Shown: positions 17,128-26,067 of the stretch, one piece after another
How positions within the stretch are numbered: position 1 is the first letter of the stretch
Layout of the letters: the number at the start of each line of letters is the position of its first letter
Origin: Micropruina glycogenica
Lineage (GTDB): Bacteria > Actinomycetota > Actinomycetes > Propionibacteriales > Propionibacteriaceae
Length of the DNA stretch: 64,000 nt
Strand: one strand, 5' to 3'
NCBI RefSeq assembly: GCF_039524395.1
Contig: NZ_BAAAGO010000031.1
Notes under the pieces: generated by a model
The model's database searches: none
Seen by the model: only the letters and a program-made list of their open reading frames with translations
Told to the model about the DNA's origin: nothing
Program-made: the position numbers and the translations under genes

Positions 17128-18666
17128 ATGGATCAGGTGACACTGGCTCGCTGGCAGTTCGGCATCACGACCGTCTACCACTGGTTCTTCGTTCCGATCA
17201 CGCTTGCACTTTCGTTCATCGTGGCGATCTTCCAAACCCTCTGGTATCGATCGCGCAATGACAAGTACCTTCGCTTGACGAAGTTCTATGGAAAGCTCTT
17301 TCTGATCAACTTCGCGATGGGCGTGGTCACCGGCATCGTCCAAGAGTTTCAGTTCGGCATGAACTGGAGCGAATACTCGCGATTCGTCGGCGACATCTTC
17401 GGCGCACCGCTGGCGTTCGAGGCACTGTTGGCCTTCTTCATGGAGTCGACGTTCCTCGGCCTGTGGATCTTCGGCTGGGACCGGCTGCCCAAACATCTGC
17501 ACCTGATGGCGATCTGGCTGGCGGCGATCGGCACCAACCTGAGCGCGATCTTCATTCTGGCCGCCAACTCGTTCATGCAGAACCCGCAGGGTGCGATCTA
17601 CAACCCCGCCACCGACCGTGCCGAGATGCACGACTTCGGTGCCGTGCTGACCAACCCGGTGTTGTTGTGGGCGCTGCCGCACGTACTGATGGCGTCGTGG
17701 TTGACCGCCGCCGCCCTGGTGGCCGCCGTCTCGGGCTGGCACCTGATGAAGCTGAACCGTCCGGCGACCGAGGCCGAGGGGGACGAAGCCGCGACTGCTG
17801 TTGCAGCGACCAACTCCAAGCGCGAGCAGAGCATCGCCGCGCACCGTTTCGCCGCCACCTTCGCCGCGATCGCCATGCTGGTGTCGGGCGTGGGGCTGGT
17901 GATCACCGGCGACGAGTCGGGCAAGATCATGACGCAGGTGCAGCCCATGAAGATGGCCGCCGCCGAGGCGATCTATGAGAGCGCCGGCGGCGACGGGTCT
18001 GGTGCGCCGTTCTCGATTCTCACCATCGGCACCCTGGACGGGTCCCGTCCGCTGTTCGCGATCGAGGTGCCCAACCTGCTGTCGTTCCTCGCCACGGGCA
18101 CGTGGGACGGCCGCGTCCAGGGCATCAACGAACTCAAGGCCGCCTACGCCGAGGGCCAGCTCGTCGACCCGAGCAACGAACTGCAGCAGGCCTACGCCGA
18201 GCACATGCGCGCCTGGGGCGTCGACACGTTCACCCCGATCATTCCGGTGACGTACTGGAGCTTCCGGCTGATGATCGGCCTGGGCATGGCCGCCATCGCC
18301 GTCGCGCTGTTGCTGTTGTGGTTCCTGCGCAAGGGCGGGCTGCCACCCGACAACAAGTGGCTGACGCTGCTGTTGGTGCTGATGCCGCTCGGACCGCTGT
18401 TCGGCAACTCGGCCGGCTGGATCTTCACCGAGATGGGCCGGCAACCCTGGATCGTCTCGGGCACGTTGCCCACCATGGCGGGGGTGTCTCCGGGGGTCAC
18501 GGTGCTCGAACTGTGGATCAGCCTGATCGGCTACACCCTGGTGTACGGCGCCCTGGCCGTGGTCGAGGTGGGCCTGATGCTGAAGTACATCCGGCTGGGG
18601 CTGCCTGAGGTCGAGCCCGTCGAACAGATCACCCACGACGACGACGTTTTGTCGTTCGCTTACTGA
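17128..18666 (+). CDS. cydA: Cytochrome bd ubiquinol/menaquinol oxidase subunit I
   Basis: Membrane subunit carrying the haems of cytochrome bd, which reduces O2 to water with quinol electrons. It is 512 residues with about nine transmembrane segments. RWQFGITTVYHWFFVPITL holds the haem ligand His (residue 18); GWIFTEMGRQPWIV is the invariant block. The quinol-binding Q loop is short, as in Gram-positive and actinobacterial enzymes. No Shine-Dalgarno is present; the -10 box six bases upstream supports leaderless expression. It is followed after 16 bp by cydB. Confidence 0.97.
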   Translation: MDQVTLARWQFGITTVYHWFFVPITLALSFIVAIFQTLWYRSRNDKYLRLTKFYGKLFLINFAMGVVTGIVQEFQFGMNWSEYSRFVGDIFGAPLAFEALLAFFMESTFLGLWIFGWDRLPKHLHLMAIWLAAIGTNLSAIFILAANSFMQNPQGAIYNPATDRAEMHDFGAVLTNPVLLWALPHVLMASWLTAAALVAAVSGWHLMKLNRPATEAEGDEAATAVAATNSKREQSIAAHRFAATFAAIAMLVSGVGLVITGDESGKIMTQVQPMKMAAAEAIYESAGGDGSGAPFSILTIGTLDGSRPLFAIEVPNLLSFLATGTWDGRVQGINELKAAYAEGQLVDPSNELQQAYAEHMRAWGVDTFTPIIPVTYWSFRLMIGLGMAAIAVALLLLWFLRKGGLPPDNKWLTLLLVLMPLGPLFGNSAGWIFTEMGRQPWIVSGTLPTMAGVSPGVTVLELWISLIGYTLVYGALAVVEVGLMLKYIRLGLPEVEPVEQITHDDDVLSFAY

Positions 18667-18682
18667 GAGAGGGTGTCGAGTC

Positions 18683-19741
18683 ATGATCGTCGAACCCAGC
18701 ACCCTGCAGATCGTCTGGTTCTGCCTCATCGCCGTGCTGTGGATCGGGTTTCTCGTTCTCGAAGGTTTCGACTTCGGCGTCGCCATGCTGCTGCCGTTCA
18801 TTGGTCGTAACGACAAAGAGAAGCGGGTACTGGTCAACTCCATCGGACCGCTCTGGGACGGCAACGAGGTCTGGTTGCTCACCGCCGGTGGCGCCACGTT
18901 CGCCGCCTTTCCGGGCTGGTACGCCACATTGTTCTCTGCGTTGTACCTGCCGCTGTTCCTCATTCTGATGGGGCTGATCGTGCGCGGCCTCGCCTTCGAG
19001 TACCGGGCGAAGCGGCCCGAACAGGCCTGGAAAGACCGCTGGGACTGGGGCGCCTGCATCGGCTCGTTCGTGGTGTCGCTGGTGTTCGGCGTCGGCTTCG
19101 CCAACTTCGTCAAGGGGCTGCCGGTTCAGGTGGCCGACGGTCGCCAGGGCGTGCACGTGTTCACCGGCGGCTTCTGGTCGCTGTTCAGCCCGTTCGCGCT
19201 GCTCGGCGGCGTCACGCTGGTCGTGGTGTTCCTCTTCCACGGCGCGATCTTCCTGGCGCTGAAGACCCGCGGCGACATTCACACCCGCACCAAGGCGTTC
19301 GCCGAAAAGATCGGTCTGGTGGCGATCGGCGCCGGCGGCGTATGGCTGCTGTGGTCAAACCTCGCCTACGGCATCGGCGTCTCGGGCTGGATCCTGCTGC
19401 TGGTGGCGGCGGCCGGGCTCGGTTTCGCCTGGTTCATGGTGCGTCAGGACTCGGACGGCTGGGCCTTCGTCGGCACCGCCGTCGCCATCGTGGTGATCGC
19501 GATCGGCATCTTTCTCAGCATGTATCCCGACCTCGGCTTCGACAACTCGGCCGCCGAGACGCCCCTCAACATCGTCACCGCGTCGGCGAGCCCGACCACG
19601 CTGGGCATCATGACGTGGGCTGCGGGCGTGTTCGTGCCGATCGTGCTGGCCTACCAGGCGTGGTCGTACTGGGTGTTCCGGCGCCGGCTGAGCACCAAGA
19701 ACATTCCGGACGACGTCAAGCACGCCGAGCCGGTCGCCTGA
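18683..19741 (+). CDS. cydB: Cytochrome bd oxidase subunit II
   Basis: A 352-residue polytopic membrane protein pairing with CydA. The N-terminal block IVWFCLIAVLWIGFLVLEG followed by FDFGVAMLLPF and GPLWDGNEVWLLTAGGATF is diagnostic of CydB. The GAGAGGGTG sequence upstream provides a ribosome-binding site, and the gene is clearly co-transcribed with cydA. The C-terminus is a hydrophilic tail ending HAEPVA. It is followed by a repeat-rich 265-bp gap before cydD. Confidence 0.96.
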   Translation: MIVEPSTLQIVWFCLIAVLWIGFLVLEGFDFGVAMLLPFIGRNDKEKRVLVNSIGPLWDGNEVWLLTAGGATFAAFPGWYATLFSALYLPLFLILMGLIVRGLAFEYRAKRPEQAWKDRWDWGACIGSFVVSLVFGVGFANFVKGLPVQVADGRQGVHVFTGGFWSLFSPFALLGGVTLVVVFLFHGAIFLALKTRGDIHTRTKAFAEKIGLVAIGAGGVWLLWSNLAYGIGVSGWILLLVAAAGLGFAWFMVRQDSDGWAFVGTAVAIVVIAIGIFLSMYPDLGFDNSAAETPLNIVTASASPTTLGIMTWAAGVFVPIVLAYQAWSYWVFRRRLSTKNIPDDVKHAEPVA

Positions 19742-19762
19742 CCCGGGTAGCGGTCGGTCGTC

Positions 19763-19782
19763 ATTCCGGCGGACGCCGGAAT
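19763..19782. repeat. Dispersed palindrome ATTCCGGCG-ga-CGCCGGAAT
   Basis: Perfect 9-bp inverted repeat in the cydB-cydD gap, a T-for-C variant of the family copy at 1369-1388. A related copy with one mismatch follows at 19822-19841 (GTCCCGACG-tt-CGCCGGGAC). Confidence 0.7.
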
Positions 19783-19821
19783 CTCCGTCGGAACGGAGGG
19801 GTCCGGTGCGGCGATTACGAG

Positions 19822-19841
19822 GTCCCGACGTTCGCCGGGAC
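19822..19841. repeat. Second dispersed palindrome in cydB-cydD gap
   Basis: GTCCCGACG-tt-CGCCGGGAC, one mismatch between the arms. It lies 40 bp after the copy at 19763-19782. Confidence 0.6.
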
Positions 19842-19885
19842 GACAGGCGAGGCGACGTCCCCGGGTTTGTGCGCCCCTCGGCCCA

Positions 19886-19953
19886 ACGTAACTGCCTTTG
19901 TGACACGTCGCTGCCCGCGTGCAGGCAGTGACGTGTCAGAAGGGCAGCTACGT
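19886..19953. repeat. 68-bp nested double inverted repeat upstream of cydD
   Basis: Outer arms 19886-19896 and 19943-19953 pair with one mismatch, and inner arms 19901-19915 and 19924-19938 (15 bp) pair with one mismatch around an 8-nt loop. Length, nesting and the ACGT termini match the element at 10223-10290 although most bases differ. Confidence 0.7.
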
Positions 19954-20006
19954 CGGTTCCATGGCCAGTCAGCACCTGATGGGCAGCCGTGCAGCATGAT
20001 GGGCAC

Positions 20007-21647
20007 GTGACCACGTCCGACAGCGCTGCGACCCGGCGCCGCGGACCCCTCGACCCCAGGCTGCTGCGCCGGGGCCGCGCCACCCTCGGGTATCTGATCG
20101 CGGGCGTTGCCGTGGGGTCGGCGACGGCCGTGCTCACCCTCGTGCAGGCGTCCGCCCTGGCCCGGGCGCTGGGCGACATCTTCGCCACCCACACCCTGAC
20201 CGTGCTGCAGCAGGTGTTCTGGCTGCTGGTCGCGGTGTTCGCCGGCAAGGCCGTGCTGGCCTGGCTGAACCAGTGGCTGGCGCATCGGGCCGCCGCTGCG
20301 GTCAAGTCACGGCTGCGGCGCGACGTGCTGGCCGCCCGGCTGGCCGATCCGGTCGACCCCGGCTCGTCCACGGCCTCGCTGGTCACCCTGCTCACCCAGG
20401 GCCTGGACGCCCTCGACGGCTACTACTCCAAGTACCTGCCGCAACTGGTGCTGGCGGTCACGGTGCCGCTGATCATCGGCATCGCCATACTGACCGCCGA
20501 CTTCGCCTCGGCGATCGTGGTGGCGCTCACCCTGCCCCTGATTCCGATCTTCATGGCGCTGGTGGGCTGGACCACCGAGGCCCGCACCCGCAAGCGCTGG
20601 CTGGTGCAGACCCGGCTGGCCGGACACTTCGCCGACCTGGTGGCCGGGCTGCCCACCCTGCAGGTGTTCGGACGGGCCCGCGCCCAGGCCGAGGGGCTGC
20701 GTCGCTCAGAAGACGCCCACCGCGGCGAAACCATGGGCACGCTTCGCATCTCGTTTCTGTCGGCGCTGGCGCTCGAACTGCTCAGCACCCTGTCGGTGGC
20801 GATCGTGGCCGTCGGCATCGGCTTTCGCGTCGTGTTCGACCAGGTCGACCTGACCACCGCGTTCTTCGTGCTGATTCTGGCCCCCGAGGTGTACCTGCCG
20901 GTGCGCCAGGTGGGCGTGCACTACCACGACGCCGCCGACGGCATGGCGGCGGCCGAATCGGCCTTCGCGATCATCGAGTCGGCCCCTACCACCCCGCCAC
21001 GCACGGCATCGGCGCCGGTGCCGAACGCCCCGCGGCTCAGCGTGGACGCCCTGTCACACACCTACCCCGGCGCCCAGGCGCCGGCACTGGCTCCGGTGGG
21101 GTTCGACCTGCACCCCGGCGAACTGTTGGTGGTCACCGGGCCGTCCGGCTGCGGCAAGACCACACTGCTCAACGCCCTGATGGGGTTCATCGCACCCACG
21201 GCCGGACGCGTACTCGTCGACGGGGCCGCTCTCGATGCGGCCTCCAGGCGCGAGCGCATCGCCTGGGTGGGCCAGACCCCGGGCATGATCAGCGGCACCA
21301 TCGCCGACAACGTGCGCTTGGGCGACCCCGACGCCGACGACGCCGCGGTGCGCCAGGCCCTTCGACAAGCGGGCGGCGGCAGCCTCGACCCGGCCCGCGG
21401 GGTCGGCGACGACGGCGAGGGCCTCTCGGCCGGCGAACGCCGCCGGGTGGCGGTGGCCCGGGCGTTGCTGTGGGTGGCGTCCGGACGCGCCGACCTGCTG
21501 GTGCTCGACGAACCGACCGCGGGGCTGGACGAAGGCACCGAAACCGCCCTGCTCGACGCACTGGACGGCGTCACCACCGTGGCCGTGTCGCACCGTCCGG
21601 CGGTGATCGCGCGCGCCGACCGGGTGCTCACGCTGCCCGCGGGTTGA
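20007..21647 (+). CDS. cydD: ABC transporter CydD, thiol exporter for cytochrome bd assembly
   Basis: Half of the CydDC exporter of glutathione/cysteine-type thiols needed to assemble cytochrome bd. It is 546 residues: six-helix exporter domain (about 25-320) then ATPase with Walker A GPSGCGKTT, signature LSAGERRR and Walker B LLVLDEPTAGLD. The GTG start at 20007 is preferred because it opens directly into the protein; CATGAT six bases upstream may be a weak -10. Identity as CydD is supported by the cydAB genes just upstream and cydC about 1.4 kb downstream. Confidence 0.88.
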   Translation: MTTSDSAATRRRGPLDPRLLRRGRATLGYLIAGVAVGSATAVLTLVQASALARALGDIFATHTLTVLQQVFWLLVAVFAGKAVLAWLNQWLAHRAAAAVKSRLRRDVLAARLADPVDPGSSTASLVTLLTQGLDALDGYYSKYLPQLVLAVTVPLIIGIAILTADFASAIVVALTLPLIPIFMALVGWTTEARTRKRWLVQTRLAGHFADLVAGLPTLQVFGRARAQAEGLRRSEDAHRGETMGTLRISFLSALALELLSTLSVAIVAVGIGFRVVFDQVDLTTAFFVLILAPEVYLPVRQVGVHYHDAADGMAAAESAFAIIESAPTTPPRTASAPVPNAPRLSVDALSHTYPGAQAPALAPVGFDLHPGELLVVTGPSGCGKTTLLNALMGFIAPTAGRVLVDGAALDAASRRERIAWVGQTPGMISGTIADNVRLGDPDADDAAVRQALRQAGGGSLDPARGVGDDGEGLSAGERRRVAVARALLWVASGRADLLVLDEPTAGLDEGTETALLDALDGVTTVAVSHRPAVIARADRVLTLPAG

Positions 21648-21726
21648 TCGTTCCTCCGTTGCGCCTCGGCGTCAGCGGCGGACGGCTACCCCTGCCCACC
21701 AACCGCCAAGCCGACCAGCTCTCACA

Positions 21727-21750
21727 GGTCTCGACACGCTCGACCAGCGG
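21727..21750 (+). repeat. Dispersed repeat GGTCTCGACA...CGACCAGCGG
   Basis: A 24-bp sequence in the gap between convergent genes. The same sequence, inverted and with few changes, occurs at 32578-32600. Similar intergenic motifs are common in high-GC actinobacteria. Confidence 0.55.
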
Positions 21751-21772
21751 GTTGGGATGAGATCGACCAGCC

Positions 21773-22903
21773 TCAGGTGCGCGCCCACCAGTCGATCATC
21801 GTGGTGGCGCTGTCTGAATCGGACGTCGCCTCGATGAAGAACCGCTGCTTCTTGAAGGTCCAGGCCACTCGGCCGGCGCCGTCCAACTCGGCCGACCCGA
21901 GCTTGCCCAGCTTTTCGCTGGGCTTGTCGGTGTACCACCACTGGGTGAGTGCCGGAGGCTTCTTCCAGTTGCTGCCGATCTTGCTCTTGCTCACCTTGGC
22001 GCGGGCGAAGAAGTCGTCCATCAGGTCGGTCAGGTCGGCGTTGTCGTCGGCCCAGCGCAGCGAAACCGTGACGTTGCCGTCGAGCTTGCCGCGGCTGTTG
22101 GCGGCGCAGGTGAACGCCTCGCGCGGCTCGTCGCTGGGGTCGGGGGCGCAGGTGTTGATCACCACGAACTGCTTCAGGTACACCGCCCAGTCGCACTGGG
22201 TCTTGCTCAACGCATCGGCGCAGGCGGCGCTGGTGGTGCCGGACGGCTTGGGGCTGGCACTCTCACTGGGCTGCTCGCTGGGCGATTCGGACGGCTCGTC
22301 GGTCGGCGTGATCAGTACCGACGGTTCGGCGCTGGGCTCGACCGACGTGGGCGGGGCTGTGCTGACCGTCGGCGTGGCCGTGGTGGCCGGCCGTAGGAAC
22401 AGAAACCAGGCGAGCAGCCCGAGCACCACGACGGCGGCCACGATGCCGATGATCAGCGGGGTCGAGTTGCGTCCGCCGCCGGCTCCACCGGACGGGGCCG
22501 GGTAATTGCCGCCCGGGGGCTGGGCTCCGCCACCGGCCGGGCCGTACTGGCCGGGCGCCGCGTACTGCCCGGGAGCGCCGTACTGGCCGCCCGACTGAGC
22601 GCCTTGGCCGTACTGGCCCGGCTGACCGTACTGACCCGGCTGCTGCCCGTACGGGGGCTGGTTGCTCTGGCCATACATGCCCGGCTGGCCGGTCGCGCTG
22701 AACGACCCGCCCGGGTACTGCTCACCGGCGGGCAGCGGCTGGGTGGGCGGGTACTGCTGGCCCGCCGGCAGCGGTTGGGTGGGGTGGCTGCCCCAGTTCG
22801 AGCCTTGCGGTGAGGGGTCCGAGCCGCCTGCGGGGTTCGGGCTCCAGCCGGACGGCGGCTGCTGCGGATTGCCTCCGCTCGGCGTGTTCGGTGGCTGGCT
22901 CAC
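21773..22903 (-). CDS. Pro/Gly/Gln-rich membrane-anchored protein of unknown function
   Basis: A 376-residue protein in three parts. Residues 1-150 are low-complexity (repeats of QYGQPG and LPAGQQYPP type), cytoplasmic by prediction. There is one transmembrane helix (PLIIGIVAAVVVLGLLAWFL, about 160-180). An outside part follows: a Ser/Pro/Thr-rich stalk, then a folded domain of about 130 residues with three cysteines. The GTG at 22903 has GGGAGGA upstream at good spacing. It sits on the opposite strand between cydD and cydC, splitting a usually adjacent pair. Its function is not recognised. Confidence 0.72.
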   Translation of the reverse strand: MSQPPNTPSGGNPQQPPSGWSPNPAGGSDPSPQGSNWGSHPTQPLPAGQQYPPTQPLPAGEQYPGGSFSATGQPGMYGQSNQPPYGQQPGQYGQPGQYGQGAQSGGQYGAPGQYAAPGQYGPAGGGAQPPGGNYPAPSGGAGGGRNSTPLIIGIVAAVVVLGLLAWFLFLRPATTATPTVSTAPPTSVEPSAEPSVLITPTDEPSESPSEQPSESASPKPSGTTSAACADALSKTQCDWAVYLKQFVVINTCAPDPSDEPREAFTCAANSRGKLDGNVTVSLRWADDNADLTDLMDDFFARAKVSKSKIGSNWKKPPALTQWWYTDKPSEKLGKLGSAELDGAGRVAWTFKKQRFFIEATSDSDSATTMIDWWART

Positions 22904-22992
22904 GGCGTCCTCCCCTGTTGCTCCGACGCTTCGCCGGAACACCTGCGCTGATGCGGCCAAGGTTACCGCCGAGCAGGCCCGAATCGGTGGCC

Positions 22993-22998
22993 TATTCT
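22993..22998 (+). promoter_or_regulatory. Probable -10 box of leaderless cydC promoter
   Basis: TATTCT is followed by six bases and the ATG of cydC at 23005, matching the spacing seen at lysS and cydA. There is no Shine-Dalgarno sequence before this ATG. Confidence 0.55.
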
Positions 22999-23004
22999 GC
23001 TGCC

Positions 23005-24612
23005 ATGAGCGCAGACGGGCCCGCGATGCCCGCGGGCCGGTTCTGGGTGTTGCGCCTCATGCCGGACGCCCCCGGTAGAACCGCGCTCGCCGTGCTGTTG
23101 GCCTTCGGTGCCAGCGCGGCCTCGGTGGCGCTGATGGCGGTGTCGGCCTGGTTGTTGTCGCGGGCCGCCGAACACCCTCCGGTGCTCTACCTGCAGGTCG
23201 CGGCCATCGGCGTGCGGGTGTTCGGCATCAGCCGCGGCCTGTTTCGCTACCTCGAACGGCTGGTCGGCCACGACGTGGCGTTGCGGCTGCAGAGCGCCCT
23301 GCGCATCGGCACCTACCAGCGACTCGCCCGCACCACGCTGTTGGGCTCCCGCCGTGGCGACCTGCTGGCCCGGGTGACCGCCGACGTCGACGCCGTGCTC
23401 GAGCTGATCGTGCGGTTCGTGGTGCCGGTGGTGTCGGCTTCGCTGGTGATCGTCGCGACGTCCGCCGTCTTCGCCGCCTTCTCACCCGCGACGGCCCTGT
23501 GGCTGCTGGGCTCGGCCCTGGTCGCCGGGGTGTTGGTGCCGGGCCTCGCGCAATGGCTGTCGCGGCGTTACGACGAGGCCGCCGCACCCGCCCGCGGCGA
23601 ACTGGCGGCGGGCGTGCACGAACTGGCCCGCACCGCCCCCGACCTGGTCGCCTACGGCGTCGCCGACGCCGCGCTCGGCCGGGTGCTGGCCGTTGACGAG
23701 CGGTTGAAGCGGCAGGACGACCGCAGCGCCTGGATTCGCGGCGTCGCAGCCGGCTGCCAGGTGCTCGCTGCGGCGGTGGCGGTGCTCGCCGCCCTACTGA
23801 TCGGCGGCAGTCAGGTGGCCGACGGCACGCTGCCGCCGGTGATGCTGGCCGTGCTGGTGCTCACCCCACTGGCCCTGCACGAAGTGCTCAGCACCCTCAC
23901 CCAGGCGGCGCAGAGCGCTACTCGTTCGTTGGCTTCCCTGCGCCGGGTGCGCGAGGTGCTGGACGCTCCCCCGGTCGGCGTCGGCGATCGCGACCTGCCC
24001 CCGCCGGTGGCGCCCGGCGCCCTGGTGCTCACCGGTCTGGCGATCGGTTGGCCCGGGGCTCCCACCCTGATCGAGGGCATCGACCTCACCATCGCCCCCG
24101 GCGAGGCGGTCGCCGTCGTGGGGCCGTCCGGCAGCGGCAAAACCACGCTGGCCGCCACGATTCTGGGCCAGATTCCGCCCAAGGCCGGCACCGTCGAGGT
24201 GGTCGGACGGGTGGGCTACCTCGCGCAGGACGCGCACATCTTCGCCACGTCGGTCGCTGAGAACGTGCGCATCGGCAACCGCGACGCCGACGATGCCGAC
24301 GTCCGCAAGGCGCTCGACCGGGCCGGCTTGCCGTTGCCCCTCGACCGGGTGGTGGGCGAGCACGCCGGCACTCTCTCGGGCGGCGAGGCCCGACGGCTGG
24401 CGCTGGCCCGGTTGTTCGTGGGCGACTTTCAGGCGGTGGTGCTCGACGAGCCGTCCGAGCATCTGGACGCCCTGACCGCCGAAGCGCTGCTCGACGACCT
24501 GTTCGGAAGCTTCACGGGTGTGCCGCTGCTGGTGGTCACCCATGATCCCGACGTCATCGCCCGCTGCGACCGCACCGTCGAACTGGCGGTTGGTGCGGTG
24601 CCATATCGTTGA
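23005..24612 (+). CDS. cydC: ABC transporter CydC, thiol exporter for cytochrome bd assembly
   Basis: Second half of the CydDC exporter, 535 residues. The exporter transmembrane domain covers about residues 15-310 (GVRVFGISRGLFRYLERLVG is typical of CydC). The ATPase domain has Walker A GPSGSGKTT, signature LSGGEARR and Walker B AVVLDEPSEHLD. The start at 23005 is supported by the -10 box immediately upstream; longer readings run into the divergent gene. It is followed after 3 bp by a metallopeptidase gene. Confidence 0.88.
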   Translation: MSADGPAMPAGRFWVLRLMPDAPGRTALAVLLAFGASAASVALMAVSAWLLSRAAEHPPVLYLQVAAIGVRVFGISRGLFRYLERLVGHDVALRLQSALRIGTYQRLARTTLLGSRRGDLLARVTADVDAVLELIVRFVVPVVSASLVIVATSAVFAAFSPATALWLLGSALVAGVLVPGLAQWLSRRYDEAAAPARGELAAGVHELARTAPDLVAYGVADAALGRVLAVDERLKRQDDRSAWIRGVAAGCQVLAAAVAVLAALLIGGSQVADGTLPPVMLAVLVLTPLALHEVLSTLTQAAQSATRSLASLRRVREVLDAPPVGVGDRDLPPPVAPGALVLTGLAIGWPGAPTLIEGIDLTIAPGEAVAVVGPSGSGKTTLAATILGQIPPKAGTVEVVGRVGYLAQDAHIFATSVAENVRIGNRDADDADVRKALDRAGLPLPLDRVVGEHAGTLSGGEARRLALARLFVGDFQAVVLDEPSEHLDALTAEALLDDLFGSFTGVPLLVVTHDPDVIARCDRTVELAVGAVPYR

Positions 24613-24615
24613 GCC

Positions 24616-25584
24616 GTGAGTCAGTGGCCGGGTGACGGCAGTCAATACCGGCCCGGTTACGTCCCCCCGCCGGCGCCTCAGCAACCCACCTGGTCGGCCG
24701 GCCCAACGCAGTGGGCCCCGGTTCAGCAGCCGCAGTGGAGCCCGCCGGCACCCCGCCGCGGGCCCTCGCCGCTGGGTTTCATGGTGGTGCTGCTGATCGT
24801 GGTGGGCCTGGTGGTGGCCGGCCTGCAGACGCTGCCGATCGGCACCGATCCGGTGCCCCTGCCCGGCTCGTCGACCACCCCCTCGCCGAGTTCCAGCACG
24901 CCGACCACCAACAAGTCGACGGGCGTCGGCGTGCCCGAGCTCACCGACAGCGCCCTCTACCGTCAGACGCTCAGTGGTACCTGCCCGAAGCCCGTCAAGA
25001 CGATTTCGTCGCGCAGCCAGTACCAACAGCAGGTCGACGACCTGATCGCGTGCCTAGAAACCCTGTACCGCCCGGTGATCGATTCGGCCGGGGGCGACTT
25101 CAGCACGGTGAGCCGCACGTTCTACGACAAGACGGTCGCATCGCCGTGCGGCAAAGAGACCGACGCCTATGCCTTCTACTGCGAGACCGACAACACCATG
25201 TACTTCTCGAATCGCGTGTACGAAGACGCGCAGTACGCCCGGTTGTCGGTGGCCGACGTGGTGGTGCACGAGTACGGCCACCACGTGCAGGCGATGATGA
25301 ACTTCTTCGACGAGTCCGACGGCCTCGACGAGAAGCGCACGGTCACGATTCGGCGGATCGAACTGCAGGTGTTCTGCTGGACCTACTACGTGTTCGCCCA
25401 CGTGCCGAGCTTCGAGCTGACCGGCTCTGACAAGGAGTTCTTTCTCGACGTCTGGGGCGACACCACCGACGCCGAGGGCCACGGCAGCGTCAAGGCGCAG
25501 CAGTACTGGGGGCCGCGCGGGCTCGACGGTGAGAACCTGGGCGCCTGCAACACCTGGGCGGTGAACGCCGACAAGGTGAAGTGA
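24616..25584 (+). CDS. Membrane-anchored neutral zinc metallopeptidase (YpfJ-like)
   Basis: A 322-residue protein. A proline/glutamine-rich cytoplasmic N-terminus (1-52) precedes one transmembrane helix (about 54-76), a Ser/Thr/Pro stalk and an extracellular peptidase domain. HEYGHHVQ (zinc-binding HExxH) and a downstream ELQVFCW block are typical of the YpfJ/PF04228 family. The family position of the third zinc ligand, usually a Glu in the ELQADC-type motif, is ELQVFC here. The GTG start lies 3 bp after the cydC stop, so expression is probably coupled to cydC. Confidence 0.82.
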   Translation: MSQWPGDGSQYRPGYVPPPAPQQPTWSAGPTQWAPVQQPQWSPPAPRRGPSPLGFMVVLLIVVGLVVAGLQTLPIGTDPVPLPGSSTTPSPSSSTPTTNKSTGVGVPELTDSALYRQTLSGTCPKPVKTISSRSQYQQQVDDLIACLETLYRPVIDSAGGDFSTVSRTFYDKTVASPCGKETDAYAFYCETDNTMYFSNRVYEDAQYARLSVADVVVHEYGHHVQAMMNFFDESDGLDEKRTVTIRRIELQVFCWTYYVFAHVPSFELTGSDKEFFLDVWGDTTDAEGHGSVKAQQYWGPRGLDGENLGACNTWAVNADKVK

Positions 25585-25603
25585 CGGCCGACGGGAGCAC
25601 GCA

Positions 25604-25861
25604 ATGGTGGAACGCGAAGACCTGAGCATTCACGACCCCTGGATCGACGGGGTCTGCGCCGCGCTGGGGGTGCCCCGCGAGGCGCTCGATGTCGACGCCG
25701 TGCTGGCTCTGGCCGGACGGGTGGCGCACCGGGTCGCCCGTCCGATGGCCCCGGTGTCGACGTTTCTGGCGGGGTACGCCCTCGCGTCGGGCGCCGCGTC
25801 GTTCGACGAGGTGCGCCGGGTGATTCTGAACGTCCCGGCGCGAGATGGGGACGGTTCCTAA
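25604..25861 (+). CDS. DUF6457-family small protein
   Basis: An 85-residue protein with the DUF6457 pattern: DPWIDGVCAALGV, DVDAVLALAGRVAHRVARPM and APVSTFLAGYALA. The family is often encoded near molybdenum-cofactor genes in actinobacteria, but none are visible here. The ATG at 25604 follows GGGAGCACGCA, a weak ribosome site. The last residues NVPARDGDGS and the stop codon lie inside the first unit of a palindromic tandem repeat, so the native C-terminus has been replaced by repeat sequence. Confidence 0.72.
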   Translation: MVEREDLSIHDPWIDGVCAALGVPREALDVDAVLALAGRVAHRVARPMAPVSTFLAGYALASGAASFDEVRRVILNVPARDGDGS

Positions 25862-25965
25862 CTCGCGCCACCTGACGTCCCGGCGCCGCATGGGGACGGT
25901 TCCCAACTCGCGCCACCTGACGTCCCGGCGCGAGATGGGGACGGTTCCCAACTCACGCCACCCCC
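25831..25965. repeat. Three tandem 45-bp repeats carrying the GGGGACGGTTCC unit
   Basis: Copies at 25831-25875, 25876-25920 and 25921-25965. Each contains GGCGCGAG...GGGGACGGTTCC...CTCGCGCC (a 33-bp unit with inverted ends, first at 25837-25869) plus a 12-bp linker. The first copy overlaps the end of the DUF6457 gene. Related units occur at 34345-34419, and the core at 32614-32685. Confidence 0.85.
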
Positions 25966-26067
25966 CGGGAGTGAGCGTCGATCGGCTGCGACCTTTGCGG
26001 TTCACCTGCCGGGACCAGCGCGCCGGGTTAGATTCAAAGGGCTTCACCTCGCCGTCGAGAGGACGCC

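Noticed and set aside
17077..19113. A 678-residue minus-strand frame opposite cydA and cydB.
   Set aside because: Composition is a high-GC shadow of the cyd genes (His/Arg/Gly-rich, no domain); the plus-strand proteins are unmistakable.
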